The notes under the pieces were generated by a model. It was not told where the DNA came from. It saw only the letters and a program-made list of their open reading frames with translations, and searched no databases. Shown one piece after another: positions 17,406-25,501 of a stretch of 64,000 nt of DNA (within the stretch, counting starts at the first letter, position 1; the number at the start of each line of letters is the position of its first letter). The stretch comes from Tissierellaceae bacterium (GTDB taxonomy: Bacteria > Bacillota > Clostridia > Tissierellales > Tissierellaceae): assembly GCA_023229175.1 (NCBI GenBank), contig JALNZV010000003.1, forward strand, positions 75,202 to 139,201, in the 5' to 3' direction. A program made the position numbers and the translations under genes.

Positions 17406-18701
17406 TTGACAAGGGAAACTATTTTAGTAAACGAATTTACAGATGGATTGTTGGATCCAGATAAGCCTATGCTCGGTCCTGTAAAGGACGGCGGCCTCAT
17501 AGTTGCCAATACTGCACCTGGCTGCTGGGGTCCTATGATTACTCCTGAACTAAAGGGGGGCCATGAAGTCACTAAACCCGTGTTTGTAGAAGGTGCAGAG
17601 GTAGGGGACTCCATTGCCATTTACATTAAATCCATTACTGTGACCTCCAATGTAGTATCGTCAGGCAATGAATTTACTGTGCCTGAAAACTTTCTTGGAG
17701 ATCCATTTGTCGCGGGGAAATGTCCCCATTGCGGTACTTTAAATCCCAAGACTAAACTAGTGGGTATCGGCTCAGCTTCAGTGCATTGTGACGTTTGTGG
17801 GGAGGAAATATCTCCATTCCAATTTACTAAGGGATACACCATAGCATTTAACGAGGATAAGACTATAGGGGTGACCTTAAACAAGGAATCAGCAGAAAAG
17901 GCTGCCTTGGATGCAAAATCCTATATGGCTATTCCCGACAATTCTATTCAAAATCCCATAGTGACGTTTGCACCCCACGACATGGTAGGTACTGTGTCCA
18001 GATTGGAGCCTTTTATAGGTCAATTGGGCACCACACCTTCAATTGCCATGCCTGATTCCCACAACGCAGGAGATTTTGGTTCATTTTTAGTAGGTGCACC
18101 CCATGGATATTCATTGACAGAAGAGGAATTAAGGAGCCATAAAACTGACGGACATATGGATATTAATAGGGTTAAAGAAGGAGCTATTGTCATATGCCCA
18201 GTGAAGGTAAAAGGCGGAGGCGTCTATGTTGGTGATGTCCACGCTATGCAGGGGGATGGAGAAATAGCAGGTCATACTTGTGACGTGTCCTCTATGGTCA
18301 CATTAAAGGTAAAGGTACTGAAAAACATCTCCGTTGACGGCCCAATTATATTGCCTGTGGAGAAAGATTTACCTTATTTGGCGAAACCATTTACAGAAGA
18401 AGAAAAAGAAAGGGCCACGGCCTTGGCTAAGACTTGGAATGTGGAATCCCTGGAAAACTCCGCTCCCATTAGTTTTGTGGGTACTGGAGGCAATTTGAAC
18501 GATGCCATCGACAATGCACTTGAAAGGGCAGCAGAATTTTTAGATATTACTGTGCCTGAGGTGAAAAACAGGTCTACCATCACAGGTGCGGTGGAAATTG
18601 GCAGATACCCTGGTACGGCTACTGTAACATTTTTAGCACCAGTAGAATTGCTGGAGAAAGCAGGAGTCTACCACATCGTAAAAGAACAATATAATCTATA
18701 A
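17406..18701 (+). CDS. acetamidase/formamidase family protein with zinc-ribbon insert
   Basis: 431 residues of the FmdA_AmdA family, which hydrolyses short amides to ammonia and carboxylate. The family core is seen in DSHNAGDFGSFLVG, GGGVYVGDVHAMQGDGEIAGH and the late ITGAVEIGRYPG region. Odd: residues 106-131 contain CPHC and CDVC pairs (C106, C109, C128, C131), forming a probable zinc ribbon inside the N-terminal barrel, which I do not recall as standard. Start is TTG, placed 5-6 nt after GGGGGAG. A terminator follows. Substrate not determinable from sequence. Confidence 0.8.
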   Translation: MTRETILVNEFTDGLLDPDKPMLGPVKDGGLIVANTAPGCWGPMITPELKGGHEVTKPVFVEGAEVGDSIAIYIKSITVTSNVVSSGNEFTVPENFLGDPFVAGKCPHCGTLNPKTKLVGIGSASVHCDVCGEEISPFQFTKGYTIAFNEDKTIGVTLNKESAEKAALDAKSYMAIPDNSIQNPIVTFAPHDMVGTVSRLEPFIGQLGTTPSIAMPDSHNAGDFGSFLVGAPHGYSLTEEELRSHKTDGHMDINRVKEGAIVICPVKVKGGGVYVGDVHAMQGDGEIAGHTCDVSSMVTLKVKVLKNISVDGPIILPVEKDLPYLAKPFTEEEKERATALAKTWNVESLENSAPISFVGTGGNLNDAIDNALERAAEFLDITVPEVKNRSTITGAVEIGRYPGTATVTFLAPVELLEKAGVYHIVKEQYNL

Positions 18702-18702
18702 T

Positions 18703-18751
18703 AAAAAAGACTCATTCCTGCGAAGTGTTAAACCCGCGGAATGGGTCTTTT
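18703..18751. terminator. bidirectional terminator between formamidase and hxlR-like genes
   Basis: Arms AAGACTCATTCC (ending 18718) and GGAATGGGTCTTTT (18738-18751), with one G-U pair, flanked by A6 on the left and T4 on the right. It serves both convergent genes. Confidence 0.75.
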
Positions 18752-19049
18752 AATTGCATGTTTTACCCCAATGGTGCATGGCATCTATGATTGGCTTTAG
18801 GCTCTTTCCCTTTTCAGTCAAGGAGTACTCCACCTTTGGTGGAACTTCTGCATAGACTTTTCTCAATACTAATCCATCCTCTTCCATTTGTCTAAGGCTT
18901 TGGGTCAACATCTTCTGGCTGATGCCGTTTATCCCCCTTGCCAATTCGTTAAATCTTTGCACCCCATAACTAAGTAAATTTCTTAAAATCAAAAGCTTCC
19001 ATTTGCTCCCTATGTGTTTTAAAGTGATTTCCACAGGACATATACTCAT
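18750..19049 (-). CDS. HxlR-family (DUF24) winged-helix regulator
   Basis: 99 residues: MSICPVEITLKHIGSKWKLL, FNELARGINGISQKMLTQSLRQMEEDGL and VEYSLTEKGKSL are the standard HxlR recognition helix and wing. The N-terminal cysteine (C4) corresponds to the conserved redox or electrophile-sensing cysteine of YodB-like members. ATG at 19049 follows AAAGGAG; an upstream in-frame extension to 19094 would include the operator and is rejected. Divergent from the MBL gene at 19197, with an inverted-repeat operator in between. Confidence 0.88.
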   Translation of the reverse strand: MSICPVEITLKHIGSKWKLLILRNLLSYGVQRFNELARGINGISQKMLTQSLRQMEEDGLVLRKVYAEVPPKVEYSLTEKGKSLKPIIDAMHHWGKTCN

Positions 19050-19067
19050 ATCTTTCTCCTTTCCATT

Positions 19068-19115
19068 ACTTACTAAAAGGTAAGTATATAACAAAAATGT
19101 GCCTACTTGCTAAAT
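19068..19115. promoter_or_regulatory. putative HxlR-type operator, copy B
   Basis: ACTTAC-N6-GTAAGT inverted repeat at 19068-19085 followed by ACAAAAA and GTGCCTACTTGCTAAAT (19099-19115). It is nearly identical to the element at 16770-16817 and lies in the divergent space between the HxlR regulator and the MBL-cupin pair, the expected place for autoregulation. Confidence 0.72.
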
Positions 19116-19196
19116 GATTGCTTAATACTTATAATCTCATGTACTGGGAACACTATCAATATATAATAATTTTGAAATAGGAAAGGAGTATTTATA

Positions 19197-19832
19197 ATGG
19201 AAAGTATACGCGACGACTTATACCAATTTAGCTTTTATAACCCTACGATTGACCTTACCTTTAATCAATACCTTTTATTGACTGATGAGCCTGTTTTATT
19301 CCATACAGGGGACATTCATCAGGCAAAGGAATTGGTTCCTAGGTTAAAAGAACTGCTGGCTGGAAGACAACTAAAATATATCTTTGTTTCTCATTTTGAG
19401 GTCGATGAATGCGGCGGACTGTCATTAATGCAAGACAATTTTCCCGAAGCAAAGGTAATATGCTCAGGAGTTACTGATATGCAGTTAGACGGTTTCGGCA
19501 TCAGTGCTCAGACGATAGTCAAAAAACCGGGGGACATTTTGAAAACAAGCTCTTATGAACTGGAGTTTATCAATTACCCATCGGAAATGCATCTTTGGGA
19601 CGGCCTATTGGTCTTTGAAAGGAATAGGGGGATTTTCTTTAGCAGCGACTTGATGATTAGCAGAGGAAAATCCATTGAAGTTGTAAATTCTAACTGGGAA
19701 GATGCAATTTTAAGTATTACGTCTATGCAAATACCTAGCCCTGAAAAGCGGGTAAAATTACAAGATGAGCTAAGAACCATTAAACCTGAGTTCGTGGCAG
19801 TAGGTCACGGTTCCTGTCAAAACCTTAGTTAA
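19197..19832 (+). CDS. flavodiiron-like metallo-beta-lactamase-fold (ODP) protein
   Basis: 211 residues like the diiron MBL domain of flavodiiron proteins, without the flavodoxin domain. The metal motif reads SHFEVDECGG (H-x-E-x-D, as in flavodiiron proteins rather than HxHxDH), with a late HLWDGLLVFE and VAVGHGSC. Flavodiiron domains reduce O2 or NO; ODP relatives also serve as oxygen sensors. ATG behind AAAGGAG. It is co-transcribed with a cupin gene and divergent from an HxlR regulator, fitting a stress-response unit. Confidence 0.83.
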   Translation: MESIRDDLYQFSFYNPTIDLTFNQYLLLTDEPVLFHTGDIHQAKELVPRLKELLAGRQLKYIFVSHFEVDECGGLSLMQDNFPEAKVICSGVTDMQLDGFGISAQTIVKKPGDILKTSSYELEFINYPSEMHLWDGLLVFERNRGIFFSSDLMISRGKSIEVVNSNWEDAILSITSMQIPSPEKRVKLQDELRTIKPEFVAVGHGSCQNLS

Positions 19833-19846
19833 TAGGAGGTGTATTT

Positions 19847-20107
19847 GTGGATTTACAAGGCATTAAGGAAGGGATAAAGGTCAATGTATATCACATTACA
19901 AAGGATAAGAAAGTTGGCATGCACAAACATCCTTCTCACGATGAAATATTTTATTGTGTTCATGGAAATGGATTTGGTGTTTTGGAGGATTCCGAGGTCT
20001 ATCTTGAGCATGGAAAAGCCTTCATTGTTCCAGCAAATACTATGCATGCCCTAAGAACTGATGGCGATTTAATAGTTTCTTCCTCACTTATTCCCTTAGT
20101 GGAATAG
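19847..20107 (+). CDS. small cupin-domain protein
   Basis: 86 residues, one cupin barrel: KVGMHKHPSHDEIFYCVHGNG (motif 1 with two histidines and glutamate in the usual spacing) and VPANTMHAL (motif 2). GTG start behind AGGAGG, 14 nt after the MBL gene stop, so the two are one operon. Function unknown. Confidence 0.8.
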   Translation: MDLQGIKEGIKVNVYHITKDKKVGMHKHPSHDEIFYCVHGNGFGVLEDSEVYLEHGKAFIVPANTMHALRTDGDLIVSSSLIPLVE

Positions 20108-20117
20108 TTAATATAAT

Positions 20118-20165
20118 ATATGGGGATTGTAGATGAATTACTTCATTTACAATCCCCATATTTAT
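20118..20165. terminator. large bidirectional terminator hairpin
   Basis: Perfect 14-nt arms at 20118-20131 (ATATGGGGATTGTA) and 20148-20161, extended inward by six more pairs to give a 20-bp stem with a 4-nt loop. It lies between the convergent cupin and aminotransferase genes. Confidence 0.8.
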
Positions 20166-21229
20166 TATAGTTTTATTTCTTTTAATGCCTCTAAAAATGC
20201 TTCTACGTCTTCTTTATATACATATCCCATGGTGCCTACCCTGAATACGTCATCTGCAATGGGCGGTAATCCAGTATTTACGATTACTCCCCTCTTTGCC
20301 AATTCCTCAACGATTTTCTTTGCCTTGCCTGGCGCATATACTGCCGTCAATGTCCTGGATGCACGGCTATCGTCCTTTGGAAATATGTCGTATCCAAGCT
20401 TTCTTACTCCGTCGATTATAAGCTTTGTGTTTTCCTCATGTCTGTTGTATACGTTCTCTAGCCCTTCTTCCATTATTATCTTCAAGGCTTCATCTACTGC
20501 AAATACGTTGTATACTGCTGGTGTATTTGGCGTTTGATTGATTTTATGAAATTCATCTGCTTTGTTTAAATCAAAATAGTATTTTGGTATGTTGGAAGTC
20601 TTGGTTCTTTCCCAAGCCTTTTCATTTAAGGAAATAAAGGATAGGCCTGTTGGCACCATAAGTGCCTTTTGGGAGCTGGATAGTAATACGTCTATATTCC
20701 ACTGATCCATTTTCATTTCAAGTCCTGCTGCTCCACTGACTGAATCGGAAATCAATAGGGTATCTGTGTCTTTAAGTGCCTTTCCAAAGGCTTCTAAGTC
20801 GTTAAATACCCCTGTTGAACTCTCATTGTGTATTACAAATACGCCCTTTGTCTCCGGTGTCACCTCTTCCATTACTTTGTCCACATCAGCCGCCTCACCT
20901 AATTCAAACACGACTTTCTTTACTTTTAACTGATAGGCCTCTGCCATGGCTGCAAATTGTGCACTAAATGTGCCTGTGACGGGGACTACAACCTCATCCC
21001 CAAAGGAAAAACAGTTCTGTATGGCAGCTTCCATGGCACCGGTGCCTGAAGACGTAAGGATGTATACTTCGTTCTTTGTACCAAATACCTTTTTTAGACT
21101 TTCCCTTACTCTACTGTGTATTTCAGTGTATTCTGGAGAACGATGGGATATAGACGACCTATGCATGGCATCCAGTACCCTCTCTGGTACTGCCGTTGGA
21201 CCAACCATCATAACAACTTCTTTTTTCAT
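20165..21229 (-). CDS. class V aminotransferase (alanine-glyoxylate/serine-pyruvate type)
   Basis: 354 residues, fold-type I PLP transaminase. VGPTAVPERVLDAM, SHRSPEYTEIHSRV, the phosphate-binding TSSGTGAMEAA, ISDSVSGAAG and the PLP lysine in SSSQKALMVPTG are all intact. The family covers alanine-glyoxylate and serine-pyruvate transaminases and purine-catabolic PucG. It is clearly a paralog of the SerC-like gene at 60726-61799, but it stands alone here without a T-box, so substrate is undecided. ATG at 21229 behind GGAGG. Confidence 0.85.
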   Translation of the reverse strand: MKKEVVMMVGPTAVPERVLDAMHRSSISHRSPEYTEIHSRVRESLKKVFGTKNEVYILTSSGTGAMEAAIQNCFSFGDEVVVPVTGTFSAQFAAMAEAYQLKVKKVVFELGEAADVDKVMEEVTPETKGVFVIHNESSTGVFNDLEAFGKALKDTDTLLISDSVSGAAGLEMKMDQWNIDVLLSSSQKALMVPTGLSFISLNEKAWERTKTSNIPKYYFDLNKADEFHKINQTPNTPAVYNVFAVDEALKIIMEEGLENVYNRHEENTKLIIDGVRKLGYDIFPKDDSRASRTLTAVYAPGKAKKIVEELAKRGVIVNTGLPPIADDVFRVGTMGYVYKEDVEAFLEALKEIKL

Positions 21230-21314
21230 ATTTTTCCTCCTTTTTCTCGCATTATATTGTTTCGTATTGCTAAATATAGCTTATGATAGATGGGTTTCTT
21301 TGTCAAGTAAAGCC

Positions 21315-21875
21315 CTATTCCATCCTGCCCCATTTCATTTCCTTGCCGTGGATATCGTATTTTTTCCGTTTGCCTGTGATTTCTTTTATTTTGACTTTGT
21401 ATACATTGGCCCTTTTAAGGCCCGATTCCACAGCTAAATCAAAATATGCCATTTTTGTAGGGGTGTATTTTTCACATATTAATTTCATCGCCTTTACTTG
21501 CTCTTCTTTGCTTTCCACCAATGTTACTTTCCCCTTCACAATGGCCGACTCAAACTCCGTTGTAAATACACTGCTGGTAAGAAGGGGTATCTTTTCCTCG
21601 TCCTTAATTATCTCGTCTAATTCCTCTTTTGTATAATTTTCCGGAACCTTAACCTCCCCTACAAAGACAATGCTTACATTGGGATATTTGGCTAGGACAT
21701 CTACTTTTTGCCCTTCCATTGCAGAGTGAAAGTACAGATTATCCCCATCCCTGACTATTGAAAGGGGAAGCCCATGAGGCATATCTCCATCTACCATGGA
21801 AAGAACTCCATATCTAGACTTATCTATGACGCCTACGGCAAATTCCTTATCCATTTCCCTGTCCTCTCTTCTCAC
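21315..21875 (-). CDS. NimA-like flavin split-barrel protein (pyridoxamine phosphate oxidase family)
   Basis: 186 residues starting MRREDREMDKE, the usual opening of the nitroimidazole-resistance (NimA-like) branch, then GVLSMVDGDMPHGLPLSIV and LYFHSAMEGQKVDVLAKYP, the FMN-binding strands, and FESAIVKGKVTLVES. Members bind FMN and may act on amines or nitro compounds; resistance is not implied. GTG start behind GAGAGGTGAT. Monocistronic. Confidence 0.83.
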   Translation of the reverse strand: MRREDREMDKEFAVGVIDKSRYGVLSMVDGDMPHGLPLSIVRDGDNLYFHSAMEGQKVDVLAKYPNVSIVFVGEVKVPENYTKEELDEIIKDEEKIPLLTSSVFTTEFESAIVKGKVTLVESKEEQVKAMKLICEKYTPTKMAYFDLAVESGLKRANVYKVKIKEITGKRKKYDIHGKEMKWGRME

Positions 21876-21954
21876 AAAATCACCTCTCTAGTTTTGTTTT
21901 GATAGAACATTTAGTTTTCTCTATTAATTATATCATAATAGTACTTAATTTTGA

Positions 21955-22167
21955 CTATTTCAGTACAATCATTGAATACTTAACTATTAATTCGTCTAAT
22001 TTTTGGCTCATCTCTATTATGTCATGATCCATTTTTTTCCCCTTTTTCTCGATTATTGCCTTATTCAATTCGTCTTTTAAAACATCAATTTCCAATTTCA
22101 ATCTGCGAATTGCACTGCCCTCTTGATCCATAATATCTTTTCTTTCGCATAAATCACTATTCCCCAT
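21955..22167 (-). CDS. Spo0E-like sporulation regulatory phosphatase
   Basis: 70 residues. Two amphipathic helices, RRLKLEIDVLKDELNKAI and IIEMSQKLDELIVKYSM; the second contains SQKLD, the SQELD-type signature of Spo0E phosphatases that dephosphorylate Spo0A-P and delay sporulation. Members are typically 50-90 residues. ATG at 22167 with AAGGGGAG 9 nt upstream. Its presence suggests an endospore-forming lineage. Confidence 0.82.
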   Translation of the reverse strand: MGNSDLCERKDIMDQEGSAIRRLKLEIDVLKDELNKAIIEKKGKKMDHDIIEMSQKLDELIVKYSMIVLK

Positions 22168-22294
22168 TTTAAGCTACTCCCCTTAAATAACGTGTTGTAT
22201 GGTAAAATTTACCTATTGTTCTTTATTAGAACACATTATTCCATATTTTCATATAAAATACAAGCGGTCCAATAAACAACATGGGGTGATTTAT

Positions 22295-22540
22295 TTGAAA
22301 CTTGTGTTAGATTCTGAAATACGCAATATCTCTGGACCTAGGGTAAGAACTGCAAGATTAAATAATAATATTACTCAAAAAGAGCTGTCAATAAAATTAG
22401 AAACCCTCGGCGTTTACATAGATAGAGCCAGTATTTCAAAAATAGAACAACAAAATAGAATTATTATGGATATTGAGTTGTTGGCATTGTCCAAAGTGCT
22501 TAAGGTGAGCGTTAATTGGTTGTTGGGATTAGAAAGGTGA
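22295..22540 (+). CDS. small XRE-family helix-turn-helix protein
   Basis: 81 residues: PRVRTARLNNNITQKELSIKLE, SISKIEQQNR and a final VNWLLGLER form a standard Cro/C1 helix-turn-helix domain and little else. TTG at 22295 is preferred because GGGGTGAT lies just upstream and the residues before it are not family-like. It is convergent with trpB and overlaps its 3' end by 12 nt. Target unknown. Confidence 0.72.
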   Translation: MKLVLDSEIRNISGPRVRTARLNNNITQKELSIKLETLGVYIDRASISKIEQQNRIIMDIELLALSKVLKVSVNWLLGLER

Positions 22541-23704
22541 TATGTCAGCCATAAGTACATCTTTCACCTGAGCTACGTCTTTATCCCCTCTGCCAGATAG
22601 ATTGATTATAATTATTTTATCCTTATCTAATTCCTTAGCTATTTTCATGCCATAGGCGACGGCATGGGCACTTTCCAATGCTGGTATAATTCCCTCCGTT
22701 TTCGATAACTTGAAAAATGCTGACAAAGCCTCATCATCTGTGATAGCCCTGTATTCAGCCCTTTTTGTATCATTATAGTAACAATGCTCTGGACCTACTC
22801 CCGGATAATCCAATCCTGCTGCAATTGAATGGGTCTCATGTTCCAAAACATAGGATTTAAAACCGTGAATTATATCTACTTTGCCTCCTGAGATACTGGC
22901 AGCGTGCTGATTTGTAGCTAAACCTTTGCCGCCGGGTTCGACGCCTATCATCTTCACTTCCTCATCCTCATAAAATGGACTAAATAGCCCAATTGCATTG
23001 CTACCACCTCCAACACATGCTATAAGATAATCGGGGAGTCTCCCTTCCTTTTCCAATATTTGTTTTCTGGCTTCCTTTCCAATTATGGATTGAAATGTCC
23101 TCACTATTAGGGGAAATGGATGTGGTCCAACTGCCGAACCTAGGAGGTAAAAGGTATTGTCCCTATTCTCCACATAGTCTTCCAATGCCTTATCTACTGC
23201 TTCCTTTAGTGTTCTCTTTCCTTCCTTTACAGGGACTACCTTTGCACCTAATATCTCCATTCTAAATACGTTTAACTCCTGCCTTTTAGTATCTTCCTCC
23301 CCCATATAAATGGTACAGTCTATGCCAAGCAATGCGGCAATAGTGGCTGTAGCCACACCGTGCTGCCCTGCCCCAGTCTCTGCTATTATCCTGGATTTTC
23401 CCATTCTTTTGGCTAGTAAACCTTGACCTATGGCATTGTTGATTTTATGAGCACCTGTGTGGTTCAAGTCTTCTCTTTTTAAATAGATTTTTGCTCCTCC
23501 CAGTTCTTCTGTAAGCCTTTTGGCAAAGTACAATGGATTTTCTCTGCCTACATAATTCTTTAAATAATTGTCCATTTCCCTTAGAAATTTCTCATCTTCC
23601 ATTGCCTCGTAAAATGCTTCTTCCAACTCCTGTAATACATCTTTTAGCTCCTCCGGTACATAGGCACCGCCAAACTCTCCAAACAAACCCTTTTCCTTTT
23701 TCAT
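22529..23704 (-). CDS. trpB: tryptophan synthase beta subunit
   Basis: PLP enzyme condensing indole with serine. 391 residues, TrpB1 type: FGEFGGAYVPEEL, the PLP lysine in REDLNHTGAHKINNA, AETGAGQHGVATATIAA, the phosphate loop CVGGGSNAIG and the C-terminal NLSGRGDKD. No other trp gene is adjacent, so TrpB stands alone under a tryptophan T-box; it may salvage indole or work with a trpA elsewhere. ATG at 23704 behind GAGGAGG. Confidence 0.95.
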   Translation of the reverse strand: MKKEKGLFGEFGGAYVPEELKDVLQELEEAFYEAMEDEKFLREMDNYLKNYVGRENPLYFAKRLTEELGGAKIYLKREDLNHTGAHKINNAIGQGLLAKRMGKSRIIAETGAGQHGVATATIAALLGIDCTIYMGEEDTKRQELNVFRMEILGAKVVPVKEGKRTLKEAVDKALEDYVENRDNTFYLLGSAVGPHPFPLIVRTFQSIIGKEARKQILEKEGRLPDYLIACVGGGSNAIGLFSPFYEDEEVKMIGVEPGGKGLATNQHAASISGGKVDIIHGFKSYVLEHETHSIAAGLDYPGVGPEHCYYNDTKRAEYRAITDDEALSAFFKLSKTEGIIPALESAHAVAYGMKIAKELDKDKIIIINLSGRGDKDVAQVKDVLMADISPF

Positions 23705-23731
23705 TGTAATCCTCCTCGTTTTTATTAATAC

Positions 23732-23992
23732 AAAAAAAAAACCCCGTCCATAATAGGACGAAGGTTAAATTCGCGGTGCCACCTAGATTATGCAAAAAAT
23801 ATGCATCACTCTCCATGGGATACTGACATATCCTGTCCTTAGTTAACGGTAGGCTTCCGGCACGGGGTACTCTCTGTAGATTTCCACCAGCTTCTATAAA
23901 GTCCATTCATCAAAATCTTCTCTGCTAAATCCCACCAAATTTTAGCTCTCTGTGAAAGAAAGAAATTGACTACTCTTCTTTATCATCGAATT
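23732..23992 (-). promoter_or_regulatory. T-box leader of trpB (tryptophan specifier)
   Basis: Stem I shows AAAG pairing CUUU, AGAGUA on the 5' side and GAA-UGG-A on the 3' side, with UGG (Trp) at 23905-23903. The T-box core AGGTGGCACCGCG is at 23784-23772; its UGGC matches a GCCA tRNA end, as in tRNA-Trp. The terminator (AACC-CGUCC against GGACG-GGUU with a U-G pair) spans 23766-23741, followed by a T9-10 run to 23732. This is the clearest specifier in the window. Confidence 0.93.
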
Positions 23993-24106
23993 TATTTCGT
24001 ATTTTTGTATTGTGAACATTCTACCAAGAATCAAAAGAAAATGCAAGCACAAATTATGCTATATTTTCTACCAATTGAATCCTAAGCCCGTTTGGATCTT
24101 CAATAA

Positions 24107-24137
24107 TGTGCCATCGGGGACGGTTCTCGCTGGCACA
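24107..24137 (+). repeat. REP-like palindrome, copy 1
   Basis: A 31-bp element with 9-nt arms TGTGCCAGC / GCTGGCACA around an asymmetric centre GGGGACGGTTCTC. This copy has one mismatch in the left arm (CCATC for CCAGC). Same orientation as copy 2; its right end lies two bases from the block homologous to the DUF1016 gene start. Confidence 0.8.
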
Positions 24138-24139
24138 CT

Positions 24140-24265
24140 ATTTTGGTTTGATATTTCACTCACAGTTTTACCTCCTGAGCTTCTTTTTCAAAGATATAAT
24201 ATATTACTAACTTCATTGATTATTAAAAATTGTTATGCCTTTTATCTAAGCTTGTATCGCTTAAT
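24140..24265 (-). pseudogene. remnant of a DUF1016 nuclease gene start (block A, copy 1)
   Basis: 126 bp closely similar (mid-to-high 80s percent by eye) to 50423-50549, the promoter, ribosome site AGGAGG and first codons (MSEISNQ) of the DUF1016 gene there. Here the start is GTG at 24163-24161 and only about eight homologous codons remain before the frame enters REP copy 1 and ends soon after. The 90 bases between it and the peptidase E stop hold nothing I recognise. Confidence 0.7.
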
Positions 24266-24356
24266 ATAAATTGTATTCATCATGAGTATTGAATAATCTA
24301 ATCTTTATCAGGGGAGAACCGAGGAGCTGAAGGTTTACTCTAAAACTTTTTATTTT

Positions 24357-24953
24357 TTAGAAATCAAATTCCTTTGTAAAACCAATTACTTTTGTAAAAT
24401 TATCATCAATTGCCACTCCAGATTTTTCAGCTATTCCTTCTATTCTATGTCTTAAGATTTTTGAAAGATTTACCAATCTAACATTCTTCTCATCAGTATA
24501 ATGTGGGCAAATAGAGTATTCTACTAATCCTACCCCATTAGTATCCTCTGTACCAATGATATCTTCATCATTGGTAGTCCTAATATCTTTCCCAAGAACT
24601 ACAGCCCCTGCACTATTTCCCACAATAATAAGCTTATCTCTTTCTTGCTTTAAGAAATCACCAAACCCAGATTTACGAATAATATCCATAAGTTTATATG
24701 TATTTCCTCCTGCAATATATACAACTCTTGCCTGTCTCACTTTTTGCCAATCTTCGTATAAATCTACATATTGAATATTTACAAGCCCAAATTCACTCAT
24801 ATTTTGCTTAAAAAAGTTATAATACTCTTCTTGTGACTTGGTCGTTGCAGAAGGAATAAATACTACAAGTTCATCCTTTTTAATCTTCGAAATCCATTCC
24901 TTATCAATTTCCTCTGAATCTGGATAATATGAACCACCATTTAAAATTATAAT
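24357..24953 (-). CDS. peptidase E-like serine peptidase (S51), non-ATG start
   Basis: 198 codons of the S51/glutamine-amidotransferase-like family, which cleaves N-terminal aspartyl dipeptides or relatives. The nucleophile elbow IIVGNSAGAVVLG (Ser about residue 114) and ARVVYIAGGNTYKLM are present; C-terminal SGVAIDDNF is typical. Odd: a family-like N-terminus (IILNGGSYYPDSEEID) precedes the first ATG (24800) by 51 codons. A strong AGGAGGGG at 24968-24961 is placed 7 nt before ATT 24953-24951, and no ATG, GTG or TTG is available there. Either ATT (or ATA) initiates or the start codon is mutated and the gene is decaying. Confidence 0.72.
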   Translation of the reverse strand: MIILNGGSYYPDSEEIDKEWISKIKKDELVVFIPSATTKSQEEYYNFFKQNMSEFGLVNIQYVDLYEDWQKVRQARVVYIAGGNTYKLMDIIRKSGFGDFLKQERDKLIIVGNSAGAVVLGKDIRTTNDEDIIGTEDTNGVGLVEYSICPHYTDEKNVRLVNLSKILRHRIEGIAEKSGVAIDDNFTKVIGFTKEFDF

Positions 24954-25005
24954 TTGATATCCCCTCCTGTTTTATCAAATTCTTATTACACAATATAAAA
25001 TAATA

Positions 25006-25250
25006 CGCAACTAATTATCATCTCAAATATAATTATACTAAATTGTAAATTATTATAGAAGCAAAATCCTTGTCTTTCATGCACTACTTACAACAATTAA
25101 ATCCTAACTACTCTAAGCAAAACACGAAATATATTTATTTAAAGTTCCTGAAATCCTTGATATTATAACACATATTGCACCCATCACTATTATGACACGT
25201 TCCCCTGTGGCAAAAAAATATCTTCTATATTAGTAGATTTAAAGGATATT
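25006..25250 (-). pseudogene. block B, copy 1: remnant of an unidentified gene end
   Basis: About 205-245 bp homologous (about 80 percent by eye) to 51162-51440. The part coding in both copies is the last 29 codons before a shared TAG stop (25115-25113): ERVII-(V/A)-..., then SR(I/V)SGT and ending SC(F/I)A. Upstream, homology fades next to REP copy 2. The product is not recognised. The rest of the 24954-25501 gap has no other gene. Confidence 0.6.
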
Positions 25251-25264
25251 TTATTCCAGACTTG

Positions 25265-25295
25265 TGTGCCAGCGGGGACGGTTCTCGCTGGCACA
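25265..25295 (+). repeat. REP-like palindrome, copy 2
   Basis: A 31-bp element with perfect arms TGTGCCAGC / GCTGGCACA and centre GGGGACGGTTCTC, same orientation as copy 1. Together they bracket the 24138-25264 segment. Confidence 0.85.
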
Positions 25296-25501
25296 AATAA
25301 GTCTTCTGTATGGGAATTTATATTGCTTTCTTTAATTATTCCAATTCCCATGCAAGGTGCACTAAAAAGCGGCCCAGACTTTTACATCTAAACCGCAAAA
25401 CCTTAACTTCATAAGCCTCACTATTTCTATTTTTACTGATGTTATAACCTGCTTAATAAATGATGTTTAACCAATTCAATTTATACAATCAAGTATTAGT
25501 C

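Noticed and set aside
23592..23906. Minus-strand open frame covering the trpB leader
   Set aside because: It translates the T-box RNA structure and the start of trpB in another frame; not a gene.
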